Of a DNA stretch of 64,000 nt, positions 1 through 11,036 are shown in pieces (the first letter of the stretch is position 1; each line of letters opens with the position of its first letter). The notes under the pieces were generated by a model. It was not told the origin of the DNA. It saw only the letters and a list, made by a program, of their open reading frames with translations, and ran no database searches. Both the position numbers and the translations under genes were made by a program. This stretch comes from Roridomyces roridus. Its lineage: Eukaryota > Basidiomycota > Agaricomycetes > Agaricales > Mycenaceae. The stretch is taken from assembly GCA_029378245.1 (NCBI GenBank), contig JARKIF010000036.1, forward strand, positions 1 through 64,000, in the 5' to 3' direction.

Positions 1-1
1 G

Positions 2-500
2 AAGCTCGTTGGGAATTATACCAACCTGGGATACACGTCTTTCGATTTGTGTCAGATCGTCCCCACACCCGTGTCGGCGTCGGACGGATGCACCGAGCTT
101 ACTGCTACGTTGAATTCAACTTGGTCTGCGTTCGTCGACCCCGCTGTACCCATGCTGGCGTTGACTTGGGATTTGGTGGCGAGCCAGTACGTCAAGTTGG
201 CGCATTTTGATGGGGATGTGTTCAACGTTACTGGGTGGTCGGGCAAGGTGCGTCCTTTTTCCATCTGGAATTCTTACGAAGCTAACAATAGTATAGCCAA
301 CAGGTAACCCATCCTCCCCTCTCTGGGCCTTTGACGCTGGATTGGCTGGTACGATTGTGGAATTTGGAGTTGGCGTTGATGGGAATGTTGGGTTTGGGTT
401 CCAGGGAGGGATTTGGGGCGCTGGAGTCAATGTTCCTGATCCTAGTGGGAACACGGCCGAGGAGAGGGCGGAGATTTGGTTTACTGGGCCGGCGTGTTGA
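2..500 (+). CDS. Beta-lactamase/transpeptidase-like serine hydrolase, C-terminal part (gene enters from the left edge)
   Basis: Two exons are visible. The first reads in frame from base 2 to 247. An intron at 248-296 has donor GTGCGT, branch-like CTAAC at 282-286 and acceptor TAG. The second exon runs 297-500 and ends in TGA, giving ...FTGPAC. The protein shows the glycine-rich beta strands typical of the C-terminal lobe of fungal beta-lactamase-related hydrolases: TGWSGK, PTGNPSSPLWAFDAGLAG, a G-x-G-rich stretch, and NTAEERAEIWF. The catalytic SxxK and YxN boxes would lie upstream, outside the window, so activity cannot be judged. Family members hydrolyse esters or amides and are often secreted; secretion cannot be tested here. 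The family call is from remembered similarity; the splice structure is seen. Confidence 0.72.
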
Positions 501-1644
501 ACTACTTACTTGAGGCAATCTTTGCATCGTATCAATGCAGACTCTTGCAAACTCGAGAGGGCGACCCCGTAAAGAACGGATCATGACTCAGCGGAAATCA
601 CAGTCACGTGGTCACCACGGTCTTGTCTTCGCCGTCCATCTCCAGTCACACTTGCGCCATTTTGGCTGAGGATTCAGACTACTCCACTTCGGCAGACCCC
701 ATACTCTGAAGAGTCTTTGGCCTTGGCTCTCCGCCGCACCTCGAAGTTGCGCCGTCTTGAAAAAGTCCCCTTCCCTTGGGGCCGCAAAACGAGAGCTAGT
801 CCGCGGGGCTGCCTCCGAAGGTTGCAAAGAATTTGCGCCCCGCCATTCGAGCTACAGCCCTTTTCAAAACAGTACACGGTCTGACGGAATGCTCCACAAA
901 AAGAAGTCTGGACCTGCCGGTGATTGCCGAGTAACTCTGTTCTGACTCCGCTTGTGGAGTTGAAGCGGAGCTCAAAGGAAGGAGATTCTCGGTCAAACAA
1001 AGGTCAAGGCGAGAGCGAGGCTCCAAAACCGGTCTACTTAGCTGTAATTTTGGCCTTCAGGTCCTCATGACTCATCTGTTATAGAAACCATGAATGCTTG
1101 CTGCGCAAACTACTTAAATATTCTACAGCTCGCGGCGAAGGCGCAATAAGAAGGCTGGTTGGGTACCTTCGAGAACACTGGAAGGTAATTCATCGGCGGT
1201 TCAATACACATTCAAATTACTAAATAAACTTCATCATCCATTCCCCATTTTAAACTCGGAATCCTATGCGCACCAGCCCATACAAAAGTCTGGAAGAATC
1301 CCTCAACAAAAGCAACCACGTTGTTCGGCTGCGCAATGTTCGTTCCCGGTCGTGACCAGCTTTCCCAGCCATTTCAGGTCTTGGGACGGCGGTGAAAAGG
1401 CAGCCGTCATCGACGCCTCATGGACGCATCATGCTTCAAAAAAGTAGTCGAATCTGCTAGGAGGGAGAACGAACATATACCGAGGGAAAAGCTGCCCAAT
1501 GCTCGAGCAACGACGCACTGGCCGCTGGCCCCGCCTCCGTCGTCAGCGTTGGTAGGGGGAGAGGTTGGTGTCCTCCTTGGAAACGATACATTGGCCGCTG
1601 GTGCCTCCGCCGCTGGCGGGGTTGGTGTGGGGAGGGTCTCGTCG
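501..1644. other. Intergenic, no gene recognised
   Basis: Short overlapping frames occur on both strands, but none has codon patterns, splice logic or similarity that I recognise. The part from about 600 to 1030 is fairly GC-rich and could be relic coding sequence. Confidence 0.4.
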
Positions 1645-1647
1645 GCT

Positions 1648-3178
1648 CACTGAGGACCACGGAAGGAGTGAATTTTGCGGGGATTTTTCACCTAGAAATG
1701 ACGAGAAATTCGCCCGGTAACGCAGTGAAATTCGCGAAAAAAAGGTGAATTTCACGGGGGAAATCGGTTGCAAATGTTCACGTACAAAACTGAGTTTTTC
1801 ACTATACCTGTTCACCCCAACTCTCGGTGAATTTCGCTCGATTTCAACTGGATTAAAACTCGGGATTCAGGGGAAGATCACTTAGAAAAGGCTTCGATTT
1901 CACTCAAGGAATGTGGTGAATGTTACTTGTAATTAGGGTGAAATGATACAAAGATTGTCTACAACATGGGCTGGTCATCCTTAACTCAAGCATCCTCCTC
2001 CTCAGAGTCGGGATCCGGCCTTAATTCAGGCAATGACTGTTCACGGGCTAGGTACGGTCAATCAAGGAGATATTTGATACATCGAAGGTACGCACGTGAA
2101 GAAGACTGGCAGGGCGTGCGGGGTTGTGGGCGACGAATTGGGGATGCACCGACTTATGGTCAGAGTCGTGCGAGGGAGGAATGAGGAGACATACCGGGAG
2201 TCAGAGGCCCTCACCCTCGGAGCCTCCTCGTCGTCGGCAGGGTTCCTCGGCCTTGGATCGAGCGGTGAGATACAGAAATAGTAAGCGGGTGGACACGCAC
2301 GAGGAAGTCATTCCGTTTCTCGTCATTCTCGTCGCTGGAAAGATTGAGTTTGCAGCGGATACGGTGACGTATTGCTGGGTTTGGGAATGGAGCCGACAGC
2401 GGGGCCTTTGGGCCGAGCTGGTCAAGAGGGGGGAGCCTCTACGTCGTTGTGTTCGCCCCGAGTGCGGGCGAGGGCAGCTGTGGATAACTTGAGTCAGAGA
2501 TGCTCAGATGCAACAGAGGAGAGCGAAAGAACCACGCACCGCGGAGTTCCGTTCCTTGATTCATGTACCCCTGAAGCTCAACGGTGAGGGCGTCTTCATG
2601 GTGGCGTTGTTTGAGGGCCTTCTTAAGCTTGGCTTGAGGAGTGCTTGCGCTGCGGCCGCTTGTCATCGAGAGTGTGTTGAGAACGAGCAGACACTTTGCG
2701 GCGCCTACTGGTGGAAGGGCGAGGTGGGTGTGTGTTTTCCTTGTTGAGACGGGGGATGTGGGGGTGAGAGTGGAGACGGGCATCGTCGCGGAGATGAGTG
2801 TTAAAGGCAAAGAGTGGAGTAGTCTGTCACATGTGACATCTGATCAAATGACTTCATTCTACTCCACACACCACTTGCCGGTGGCCGTCCTCGCCAACTT
2901 GCTCGCCTGGCGACGAGGACTGCTCCCCAATTGTTGGTGGCGACTCCGACAATCTCTAGTAGCAGATTCAATTACTGTAGACATAAGTACTGCCAACATT
3001 AAATGATCTTCGGTGAAATTCACTAGAAAGGTATAGTGAATCGAGATTTCACCTGAGAATGGGGTGAACACAAAATTTCACCCCTTGCCGTGAAATTTTT
3101 GGTTCACCCAAAAATTCAGTGAAATGTGAAGTTCACTGTGGGTCAGTGTGAAATTCGCGTGTTCCGTTTTTCACAGTG
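1648..3178. mobile_element. Non-autonomous CACTG-ended DNA element, 1531 bp, target duplication GCT
   Basis: The left end begins CACTGAGGACCACGGAA. The right end, read inward on the other strand, begins CACTGTGAAAAACGGAA. The triplet GCT stands directly outside both ends (1645-1647 and 3179-3181). A CACTG terminus with a 3-bp duplication fits the CACTA/CMC (EnSpm) superfamily. Within about 300 bp of each end lie many GTGAA/TTCAC motifs, often as near-palindromes such as GTGAATTTCAC; these resemble subterminal transposase-binding repeats. No transposase frame is present, so the element would need one in trans. Its ends are more diverged from each other than those of the two elements at 20916 and 58017, so it is probably older. 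Confidence 0.75.
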
Positions 3179-3271
3179 GCTTTGGTGGGAACGGTGCAAT
3201 AATATCATATTTTAAAACCTATAACTTGACTTTTGCAGCCACCTCAGAACCGCAGCCTCAGACCAACCCCC

Positions 3272-4699
3272 ATGGCAAATGATTCCTACTTTTTTTCGTC
3301 CCGGGAGAATATCATCCCTCAGAATGAACAAGAACGCACCGCCATTCGGCAAGCCATTTTTGGCGTGCAGTATCGCTTGGATGGGAGCCAGGACGAAGCG
3401 GACGCCGAGGGACTAGGCCCCCAGCTCGCTCTTCTCTCGTCGTTGTTGGCTCCCATACGACGTCTCCCACCAGAGATCCTCTCGGGGATACTGAGGCAGC
3501 CCGACCTGCACCCCTCCGTCTCCAATGGCCCCGAGTCCGCACCAGCGTATTTCGGGGGTCGAGGTACCAGCCCGATCCTGGCTGTGTCGTGCCACTGGCG
3601 TGCCACGTTACTGTCCACGCCAGACTTCTGGGCACTCTTCAGCATCACCCTTCCCGGAGATAACCGCGTCGCGCGCCTCTTCAAGATGTACCTCGATCGA
3701 TCCAAACAGTCTCCCCTTTCCATCGAGATTCGCGCTCGCCGCCCGGGAACCATCCATCCCGGAATTCTCCAGCAGCTCATTGAGAGCAGCGTCCGCTGGG
3801 AAAGGCTTCGCCTGACCCTCGAGCCCTTACACCTCTTCGCACTCTCCCCCATTCGCGGGCGTCTGCCGATACTCTCGAGCCTCGAATTTTGCGTTGGTCG
3901 TGCTGCGGACGATTTGCTCCCAATGATCGCGCAACCCGACTACTTCGAGATCGCGCCCCGCCTCACACGGCTCAAGCTTTCCCTCCCATCGGACGCCTCA
4001 CCCCTCCTCCCTCTCTCACAGCTCAAAACCCTCATCATCTCCTCATGGTACAACTTACCCCTCGCCCCCCGATGCCCCAACCTGCGCACGCTCTCCATCC
4101 CAGGTGCGACCGGCGTCTTCTGGGGCAACGACGTCCCGGAGGGGCTCAGCCGAGTGGAAGTCAGCGCAGTGGAACTCTCCACCTTCCCACTCATGCTCGA
4201 ATTCATCACAGCCCCGGCCGTTCAGGTCATCGACATTGTCGCGGGGAAGGCGATGCAGACTCCGGGGGCGTGGGCGGCGTTCGTCCAACGCTCGGCGTGC
4301 CACCCGCATACACTTCGGTTGGAGGAGGTAGGTATCACCTCGTCTGACCTCCTCACATTTCTCACCCTGCTGCCGAGCCTGCATACACTTGACCTGCACA
4401 ACCTGAGGCCGGGCGCGATCACTAATAAACTGCTGGCTCCGTTGACCGAGGACACGGGCGGGGTGATACTCCCCGAGTTGAAGAACCTCAGTATATCGGG
4501 GTCCTACCTCTTCAGCAACGCCGCGTTGCTCGACCTGCTCGAATCGCGCGCCGAATCGCTCGAGCATGTCCAGCTTCGGCTCACACAGCGGAGTTTTACT
4601 GAGGTGGAGTTGGGGCGTGCGAGGGCGGTGAAGGAGAAGGGGGTGGATCTGGCACTGTGGTGTTTGAACGGACAGAAAAATATGGCGAAGAGGATCTAG
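3272..4699 (+). CDS. F-box/LRR-like protein, family A paralogue 1, intact
   Basis: Single-exon gene of 475 codons. I chose the ATG at 3272 because the paralogues at 7602, 23619 (minus) and 36200 start at the same place, with M-x-(N/S)-(D/P) followed by a conserved SRENI-type segment. Residues about 1-70 are helical. An F-box-like motif follows at roughly 75-90 (RRLPPEILSGI), then a W-R-x-T-L-L-S-T-P-D-F-W stretch typical of Agaricomycete F-box proteins. The rest is a series of leucine-rich units ending in an RAVKEKGVDLALWCLN tail. F-box proteins normally link substrates to SCF ubiquitin ligases through Skp1; the substrate here is unknown. The reading frame has no breaks. The neighbour at 7602 is the closest intact paralogue. 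Confidence 0.8.
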   Translation: MANDSYFFSSRENIIPQNEQERTAIRQAIFGVQYRLDGSQDEADAEGLGPQLALLSSLLAPIRRLPPEILSGILRQPDLHPSVSNGPESAPAYFGGRGTSPILAVSCHWRATLLSTPDFWALFSITLPGDNRVARLFKMYLDRSKQSPLSIEIRARRPGTIHPGILQQLIESSVRWERLRLTLEPLHLFALSPIRGRLPILSSLEFCVGRAADDLLPMIAQPDYFEIAPRLTRLKLSLPSDASPLLPLSQLKTLIISSWYNLPLAPRCPNLRTLSIPGATGVFWGNDVPEGLSRVEVSAVELSTFPLMLEFITAPAVQVIDIVAGKAMQTPGAWAAFVQRSACHPHTLRLEEVGITSSDLLTFLTLLPSLHTLDLHNLRPGAITNKLLAPLTEDTGGVILPELKNLSISGSYLFSNAALLDLLESRAESLEHVQLRLTQRSFTEVELGRARAVKEKGVDLALWCLNGQKNMAKRI

Positions 4700-4989
4700 T
4701 GAAGTGTAAATATGATTACTTCTTTCGAAAAACCAATCTGCATTTTTTGAGTTAGTTTCTATCCATGCTCCGATATGAAGTTAGTAAACGTGCCTTAAAG
4801 TGCGAAGATTACCAGGAGCCGCTTTGGAATGCTGAAAAGCACATCCAGTTACTCAACAGCGACACGCTGCTCAAATCGATTCACATGTACACTTTAGAAG
4901 GGAGGCGTCATCGTTTCTTATCACCATTTCAACCTCGAAGTCCAAGACGTGCTCGACGCACCTACTGGTCCGATGTCCCGTTTTGACAA

Positions 4990-6656
4990 ATACTCGGCGA
5001 AAGCAACCACTTTGCTCTCCTTGATTTCCCGTCTATGTTGTGGAATTCCGCAGACGATGATTTCGCGGAGATCCGGAAGGTGTGGGAGTTTGATTTGCTT
5101 GAGATCCCTGCAGCAACCCTGCAGCCCTGGTCAAGAATTTGAATGCTAGAAGAACTTGCTCGAGAGGAGGTAATTTTTCGGCGACGATCTTCACAAACGT
5201 CTCGTGAGCGAACTTCCAGGCCAAGTGCGAACTCGAGCTTTCCTGCGCTGGTTGGATCATATTCCGTCTGTTGAAATGAGACAGTGAACGTACCCCACAA
5301 AAGTCGAGATCCAGAAGACTGTTGCATTCATGAAGATTTGAGATGTACAGATGTTCTGTGGCATGAAACCCAGCGTGAGGTGGGACTTTTTGGACCATGT
5401 GCGTGATGAAACTCGGCGAGTGCGCGGATATGTACAACTTCAGGGTTGTCCAATAGTTTGAGCGAATGAGTCGAATCGAGTCTATCCAAACGATGAGCTC
5501 AGTCACAGACGAAAGCACAAGATGAGAAGGATTCACATCATCGTGACCAAAGCCGCAAGAGCTGCGAGATTGGGTCCACGGATGCCGAGGGTTTGGAGCT
5601 GGTCTGGTATGTGAACCCTGGGAAACAGTCACGACCTGTTGATTCTAGATCTCTACGCATTGAAATTCCAAGGTGCGCAAATTCGCAAAATGAGAGAAGG
5701 AAGCGAGGGAATGGCAAAGAGCAGGATACGCTCCCAAACAGCTTCTCGAATGGCTTCCGGCGTATTTTCCGTTGGGGGCAACTTTGGGTTGATGAGCTGG
5801 CGGGCTTGGGTTGAGCAACAGACAGACAGCCGCGTGCTACAACGATCGTTAAGAAAAGAAAGGATGGGAGAGCCCATTTACCTATCCTCGTAAACTTGGC
5901 CAGCAGGATCAATGTAGGCTCCGCCTCGATGAAGCACCGACAGGATGCCCGGAATGAAAGAGTTTGGAGTTCCGAGCGACGGTATTCGAAACAACCAGGA
6001 CATACATGTTGGAACGGAGCTCAAATAACCGGAGAGCGCGACGGTGTGCACACTCGTGGATCGAGCAAGCCCATGAGATAGACAATACCCTCGAGCGTCG
6101 GTGGGCCGATCCCAGCCCTTCAGAACCAGACGGAAACTGACCACTTCCTGAGCGGGATTGAGCACACACTAGAATTCTTCCATGGAACACACCCACTAAG
6201 TTATTCCACGTTTGGAAGCAGAATGTGATATCTTCCACGAAATACACGAGACGGCGGCCTACTTAGTTTGAGGATCCACGAGGACGAGACGATGGGATGG
6301 ACGAGGGAAATTCCTCGGGTCACATCCAAAGGGCAGATCTCCAGAGAGAGAAAGAGATCGGTGATGTTGGGAGCAAATTTGAGAATGGTGAGCATGGCCA
6401 TTCCGGAGCCGCCCTCGACTCGCAATTTCTTGAATCTTGATCCATCGTCCAAACTCTGGATGGGTCTGGGCCTGAGCGTTGGATCAAAAGACGACGGTGC
6501 GGTATAGAAGGGGAGAACCGAAGCGGAGCCAGGTTGGTCACCGTTGCACTGGACGAGAAGATACGCCGGGGTCGGCGACGAATTCGAACTGGTCAAGCTG
6601 CTGGTGAAATTAATGGGCAAACGGAGACATGTCGAAAGTGTTGGCAAATATTTCAC
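4990..6656 (-). pseudogene. Decayed F-box-type gene, family B
   Basis: Several minus-strand blocks in different frames line up with a known Agaricomycete F-box-like layout. The first has FKKLRVEGGSGMAMLTILKF and ...APNITDLFLSLEI (about 6300-6450). Next come a CFQTWNNLV-like piece and a block with STSVHTVALSGYLSSVP and a following IPSL segment (about 5880-6165). Then follows NTPEAIREAVWERILLFAI (about 5690-5790). Last is an LRR-like C-terminal block with LEQVLLAFKFLTRAAGLLQG (about 5050-5630). I could not join them into one clean spliced frame, so I call it a pseudogene, but a multi-exon gene is possible. Its C-terminal block resembles the relics at 9930-10130 and 10660-10970. Confidence 0.5.
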
Positions 6657-6659
6657 CTG

Positions 6660-7600
6660 TGACTGCGAGCGCGGGCGAAAGGGGCTCGGAGGATGGATGT
6701 TCGGGACAAGAAGCTTGCAAGAAGCAACAAGAAACAGTGATGTTTGGACACCTTTGGCGGAAGATCACAGTGTCACGTGATATATTCACGTCTTATCTCC
6801 GCCGTGCATGCTCATTTGCTGAAGCTCTCACTTCACCTCGACGAGTCGACAGACCCGACTCTCCAAAACGGCGCCGCTGCTTCGCCCGGGGCCGCCGCCC
6901 GCTTACTCACTCGGAGTCAGTTCAGACTGACAATTCTTTGGAGTCTGATCGGTGCCTGGCACTGCCTGCAGACTCAGTGCAGAGTTCGCCGCAATGCATC
7001 TCCGCAGGTCCGATTGATCTCATAGTCGGGGTTTGCGCGGCCTACAATTACTTTCACTAATCGAGACACCACCGTCGTGTCAGCGGGTTAAGTAGCTAAG
7101 TTGGGATGAGAGGTGAAGTCAATTATATTTGCGGATCGAAGACCTGACCAGACTCGAACCAGTCCCTTGTGATAGCGCCTGGCGCTGCGCGTGCGGCGGC
7201 AGTACGTTGTCAAGAATATATTGCCAAGAATATGCCTGTGCGCCGTTCGGGCCATGCAAATTAATCCGGCCGGCAGGAGTGCGAATGACTCGACAAGGTC
7301 TGACAAGGACTCCTTGCACTTTTGGTCAGCTGAAGTTAATCAGTAGGTTTCTCAATGCATTTGAAACAAAACTTCCATTTTACTTGGACTAAATGTTTTG
7401 AGATACGGGCATAAATGTCAAACCAAGAATCAACGGCATTTCCAAGTTGGGTCTATTTCCACTGTGCCACGCCTCGCTCCAGTCCTACCAGTCGTGTGTG
7501 TGGTCCTATGCGGCGATGAAGAGATAGTTTGAGCCGCTTTCACAGCGGCAATAAGAAAAGAGTGGGGAATCCCTGCTCCATTCCTTCTCCTACCCACCGC
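6660..7600. other. Intergenic, includes 5' region of the F-box gene at 7602
   Basis: No coding sequence is recognised. A T-arm-like string (GGTTCGAGTC on the minus strand near 7155) is present but no full tRNA can be folded. The last roughly 100 bp should hold the promoter and leader of the gene at 7602. Confidence 0.4.
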
Positions 7601-7601
7601 C

Positions 7602-9029
7602 ATGCCAAACGATACCTACCTCTTCTCTTGCCGAGAGAATATTGTGCCTCACAATGAGGAAGAACGCGCCGCCATCCGACTGGCAATATCCGATCGGCAG
7701 CATCTCGTGGACCAGGACCCGGAGGCAGCGGACGCCGGGGGACTGCGCTCCGAACTCACTCTTCTCTCGTCCTTGTTCGCTCCCATACGTCGTCTCCCAC
7801 TCGAGATCCTCTCGGCGATAGTCATGCAGCCCGATCTGCACCCCTCCGTCTCCAGAGGGCCCGAGTCCGCAACAGCACATTTCGGTGGCCGCGGTACCAG
7901 CCCGATCCTCGCTGTCTCGTACCACTGGCGTGCAACATTTCTCTCGACGCCGGACTTCTGGGCACTCTTTGGTATCACCCTGCCCGGGGACGCCCGTATC
8001 GCGCACCTCCTCGAGATGTACTTGGAGCGATCCCAAGGACTTCCGCTTTCCATCGAAATCCGCGCTCGGCGCCCGGGAACCATTCATCCCGGAATTCTGC
8101 AGCAGCTCATAGAGAGCAGCGACCGCTGGGAGAGTCTCCACCTAAACCTCGAACCCTCCCACCTCTCAGCACTCTCTCCCATTCGCGGGCGTCTGCCAAT
8201 ACTCTTGAGCCTCGAGTTTTACGTCGGCCGTGGTGAGAACCACCCGCTTCCTGGGATCGCGCAACCCGACTACTTCGAGATCGCGCCACAGTTAACACGA
8301 CTCCAGATTTCCCTCCCAACGGCTGCCATCCCCCTCCTCCCTCTCTCGCAGCTGAAGACGCTCCTCATCTTTTCGTGGTTCAACCTACCCTTCGCCACTC
8401 AATGCCGCAACCTGCACACGCTCTCCATCCCAGGCGACGTCGGCGACGTCTGGTACAAAGAGGTCCCGGACGAGCTCCGCCGAGTGGGGGTTGGCGCAAT
8501 GGTCCTCTCCACCTTCCCACTCATGTTCGAATTTATCACAGCCCCGTCCGTCCAAGTCATCGAAATTGTCGCGGGCAAGGCAATGCAGACTCCGGGGGCA
8601 TGGGCGGCGTTCGTTGAGCGCTCGGCGTGCCACCCGCATACACTTCAGATGGAGGATGTGGTTGTCACTTCGTCCGAGCTCATCGCTTTGCTTGGCCTGC
8701 TGCCCGGCCTGCATACGCTTGATCTGCACAACCTGAGGCCGGGGGCGATCACTAATCAGCTACTGGCACGGTTGAGCGAGGACACGGGCGGGGCTATACT
8801 CCCCAAGTTGCAGAATCTCAGTATAACCGGATCGTACGTCTTCAAGTACGCCGCGTTGCTCGACATGCTCGAGTCGCGTTTGGAGTCGCTCGAGCGTGTT
8901 GACCTTCGGCTTACCCAGCGGTTTTTCACGGCGGAGGGGCTGGTGCGTGCGCGCACCGTGAAGGAGAAGGGTATGGATCTGGTGTTGTGGTGTTTAAATG
9001 TGGAGAAGAAGTTTGGCAGGGTTGTTTAG
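7602..9029 (+). CDS. F-box/LRR-like protein, family A paralogue 2, intact
   Basis: Single exon, 475 codons, the same length as the copy at 3272. It starts MPNDTYLFSCRENI. The F-box-like motif RRLPLEILSAI lies near residue 75, followed by the HWRATFLSTPDFWALF block, leucine-rich units such as LPGLHTLDLHNLRPGAI, and the tail RTVKEKGMDLVLWCLN. The frame is unbroken and the codon choice matches its paralogue. Likely role is substrate recognition in an SCF-type ubiquitin ligase, inferred from the F-box; the target is unknown. The tandem arrangement with 3272, and the damaged copies at 22209, 36200 and 20594, suggest local duplication followed by decay. Confidence 0.8.
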   Translation: MPNDTYLFSCRENIVPHNEEERAAIRLAISDRQHLVDQDPEAADAGGLRSELTLLSSLFAPIRRLPLEILSAIVMQPDLHPSVSRGPESATAHFGGRGTSPILAVSYHWRATFLSTPDFWALFGITLPGDARIAHLLEMYLERSQGLPLSIEIRARRPGTIHPGILQQLIESSDRWESLHLNLEPSHLSALSPIRGRLPILLSLEFYVGRGENHPLPGIAQPDYFEIAPQLTRLQISLPTAAIPLLPLSQLKTLLIFSWFNLPFATQCRNLHTLSIPGDVGDVWYKEVPDELRRVGVGAMVLSTFPLMFEFITAPSVQVIEIVAGKAMQTPGAWAAFVERSACHPHTLQMEDVVVTSSELIALLGLLPGLHTLDLHNLRPGAITNQLLARLSEDTGGAILPKLQNLSITGSYVFKYAALLDMLESRLESLERVDLRLTQRFFTAEGLVRARTVKEKGMDLVLWCLNVEKKFGRVV

Positions 9030-9540
9030 TGAACCGCGGATGCGATTCAATACGATTTCTTATGAGCAACCAATCTACGTACATTCTGCAACTTGAATCT
9101 GGGAGGATTGTTTGATGAATAATTCGAGTCGCACGAATCCAATTTCTTCACTGCTATTGTGATAAAGGGGAAGAACGCACAAATGTCCGGCAGTATGCCG
9201 TTCCTGGTAGCGGGTACTTAGCTCCTGCCTCATCACCACGAGCCAACGGTTCGTCTTTGCCTCCGTGTCCTTGTAGTTCGAGTACATTGAACCTCGGGCA
9301 GGACATCGGCCATAGCCTCGGGCATTACTCAAGCATTACTCAGGCAAGCCGCCAGCCTCCGAGGAGGGTTCTGTGGGGCTGAATGGACATCAGGTGATGC
9401 AAACAAATGATTAAGTTGCCGGATCCAATATGCCATTGATCCATCTCTTCGGTATCGACATCCGCCGTGTTTTCATCAGATCCGAGTTAGCAGCCCCACA
9501 CACAAGGCCGCGGAGTCCAATGACATGACTGATGTTCATC
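9030..9540. other. Intergenic, no gene recognised
   Basis: Downstream of the F-box gene and upstream of the relic tandem duplication. No convincing frame or repeat seen. Confidence 0.4.
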
Positions 9541-9616
9541 AGAGTATGGGATCGGTACTTGTGCTGCGATGGATTCAGTATTTAAACTCTCGGCCACGGA
9601 TGCGGTGTCTCAAGAC

Positions 9617-9715
9617 ATGCCTAGCCCCACTACCATCGTATGCCTCACGATCCTCGCAGGCTCAGCAGCCTTGCTATATGTCGCCCTATTGCAAGCCCGG
9701 AGATTGCCCGTGCAC
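9617..9715 (+). pseudogene. P450 N-terminal anchor relic 1
   Basis: ATG at 9617 opens a short frame (MPSPTTIVCLTIL...) that encodes one hydrophobic segment and then QARRLPVH before a stop. It parallels the start of the P450 at 18566 (MPLFESPATVLCFTIL..., then RRRLPLPPGP). The proline-rich hinge and all the rest are missing. The upstream bases also match the 18566 promoter. It could still produce a short membrane peptide, but that is speculation. Confidence 0.55.
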
Positions 9716-9929
9716 TGAGGTTGGCGGACAAAGTACAGTGAGTTCCAGGGTCACAACGTTCACCTCGATATATCATGGCTGATTTTTCAATTTTTCACCG
9801 GAAGCGATCCCCTAACCTGGAATCCTGGATTCACGTACGCGTGTTTGTGATGTCCCTAGAATAAAACGACACACCAACTATAGTCTATCGTTTGGGCCGC
9901 CGCAAGGTAGAGGCTTGAAGGTAGTCAAA

Positions 9930-10130
9930 TTCAGGATGAGTTCCAATGGAACGAACTCTTCGCGAAGGGCCGGGAGGTTTCGAAGTTTGATCTTTTGAGA
10001 TCCCTGAATGAACGCGGGTCAACAAACCATTGACTAAATAGGATGAATATTAGGCAGAAAAACTTACTCGGGAGGCGGTAATTTTTCGGCGACGGTCTTC
10101 ACCTATTCACCAACGTTAACGTCTGGTGAG
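9930..10130 (-). pseudogene. LRR/F-box family B C-terminal relic 1
   Basis: The plus strand carries CGAAGGGCCGGGAGGTTTCG and a CGGTAATTTTTCGGCGACGG stretch, matching at base level the family B region near 5060-5210. No usable frame survives. Confidence 0.45.
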
Positions 10131-10359
10131 CGAACAAGGTGCGAAGGATACATTGGAGATCAACGGACTCGGGATAAGACGGAGCCGATAAGGCATGATT
10201 TTTGTCGGGCTTCGGACGGAGTAGGACGGGGAGTACAGTATATATACGAAACCAGACGCTGTCCGTTCTAATTTCCTGTGTACCATCAATATATTTCTTC
10301 AAAGTTCAGTAGGTATTTGAACTCTCACCCACGAGTGCGGCGTCTCAAGAACTGCAGGC

Positions 10360-10488
10360 ATGCCACCCCTCTTTGAATGCCCCGCTACCATTCTATGCCT
10401 CACGATCCTCGCAGCAGCCTCGCTATACCCTTACGTCGCTGTACTGCAGCGCCGCAGAATGCCTGTAAACTGCGGTCGGCGGTCATAG
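10360..10488 (+). pseudogene. P450 N-terminal anchor relic 2
   Basis: ATG at 10360 gives MPPLFECPATILCLTIL, closer to the intact P450 start than relic 1. It then has a second hydrophobic stretch and VLQRRRMPVNCGRRS before a stop at 10486-10488. The upstream bases repeat the TATTTGAACTCTCACCCACG stretch found at the intact gene. Only the membrane anchor region remains. Confidence 0.55.
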
Positions 10489-10659
10489 TGAGTTCCAGGT
10501 GAATGTTCACCGAGATATATATCGCTGATTCTCACTGGAAGAGCATTGACAATTTGAACAACCAGGCTGGAATCCACGTCAAGACAAATTCACGCAAAAT
10601 ACCAAACGATCCACGAACCTGGGTCACGTACACATATTTGTGATGTCCATAGAATAGTA

Positions 10660-10970
10660 CCGGGCCATTTCAAATCGTCGTATGATTTCGCGAAGGGCCG
10701 GGAGGTTTTGAAGTTTAATCTTTTTGAGATCCATGGAACGTGGTGAAGAGGCCATAATACATGGCGATGAATGCAAAGTCGAGCTTCCCTGCGGTTGTTG
10801 AATCATTTTTCATAGTATGATACGCGCGTTGAATGAAACAGTCTGGACATACCCCGCAAAAATTGGGACAGGGAAGATTCTTGCATTGACCGAAGATTTG
10901 CGCGCGCGGTTGACAATCGCCTTTCGACCCGAGGTGAGGGCTTAGTACGCCCGCAGGAGCCATCGGCGGC
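10660..10970 (-). pseudogene. LRR/F-box family B C-terminal relic 2
   Basis: Similar at base level to 5060-5340, including the CCCGCAAAAATTGGGACAG- and TCTTGCATT-type stretches. Two short minus-strand frames remain (to 10806 and 10963), in different phases. Confidence 0.45.
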
Positions 10971-11036
10971 GATCAAATTGTGATTCAATGACTGTGACTA
11001 TCCCCTTCTAGGTCAACCCTCTTGCCTCTCACCACC

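Larger units (their letters stand above)
9540..10970 (+). repeat. Tandem duplication of a chimeric relic unit (P450 5' end plus LRR 3' end)
   Basis: Two units, about 9570-10130 and 10310-10970, share the same order. Each has a TATTTAAACTCT- or TATTTGAACTCT-type promoter stretch, an ATG with a P450-like membrane anchor, an AGTGAGTTCCAGG splice-like stretch, then a GCGAAGGGCCGGGAGGTTT segment that is the reversed end of an LRR/F-box relic. The first part of each unit matches the 5' end of the intact P450 whose start is at 18566. The order implies that a fusion of two relics formed first and was then duplicated. Confidence 0.6.

Noticed and set aside
116..454. Minus-strand frame opposite the hydrolase gene
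   Set aside because: Shadow of the spliced plus-strand gene, which has correct intron signals and a recognisable C-terminus.
7135..7175. tRNA-like T-arm on the minus strand (GGTTCGAGTC)
   Set aside because: No matching acceptor, D or anticodon arm within a normal or intron-containing tRNA length; T-stem needs two wobble pairs.
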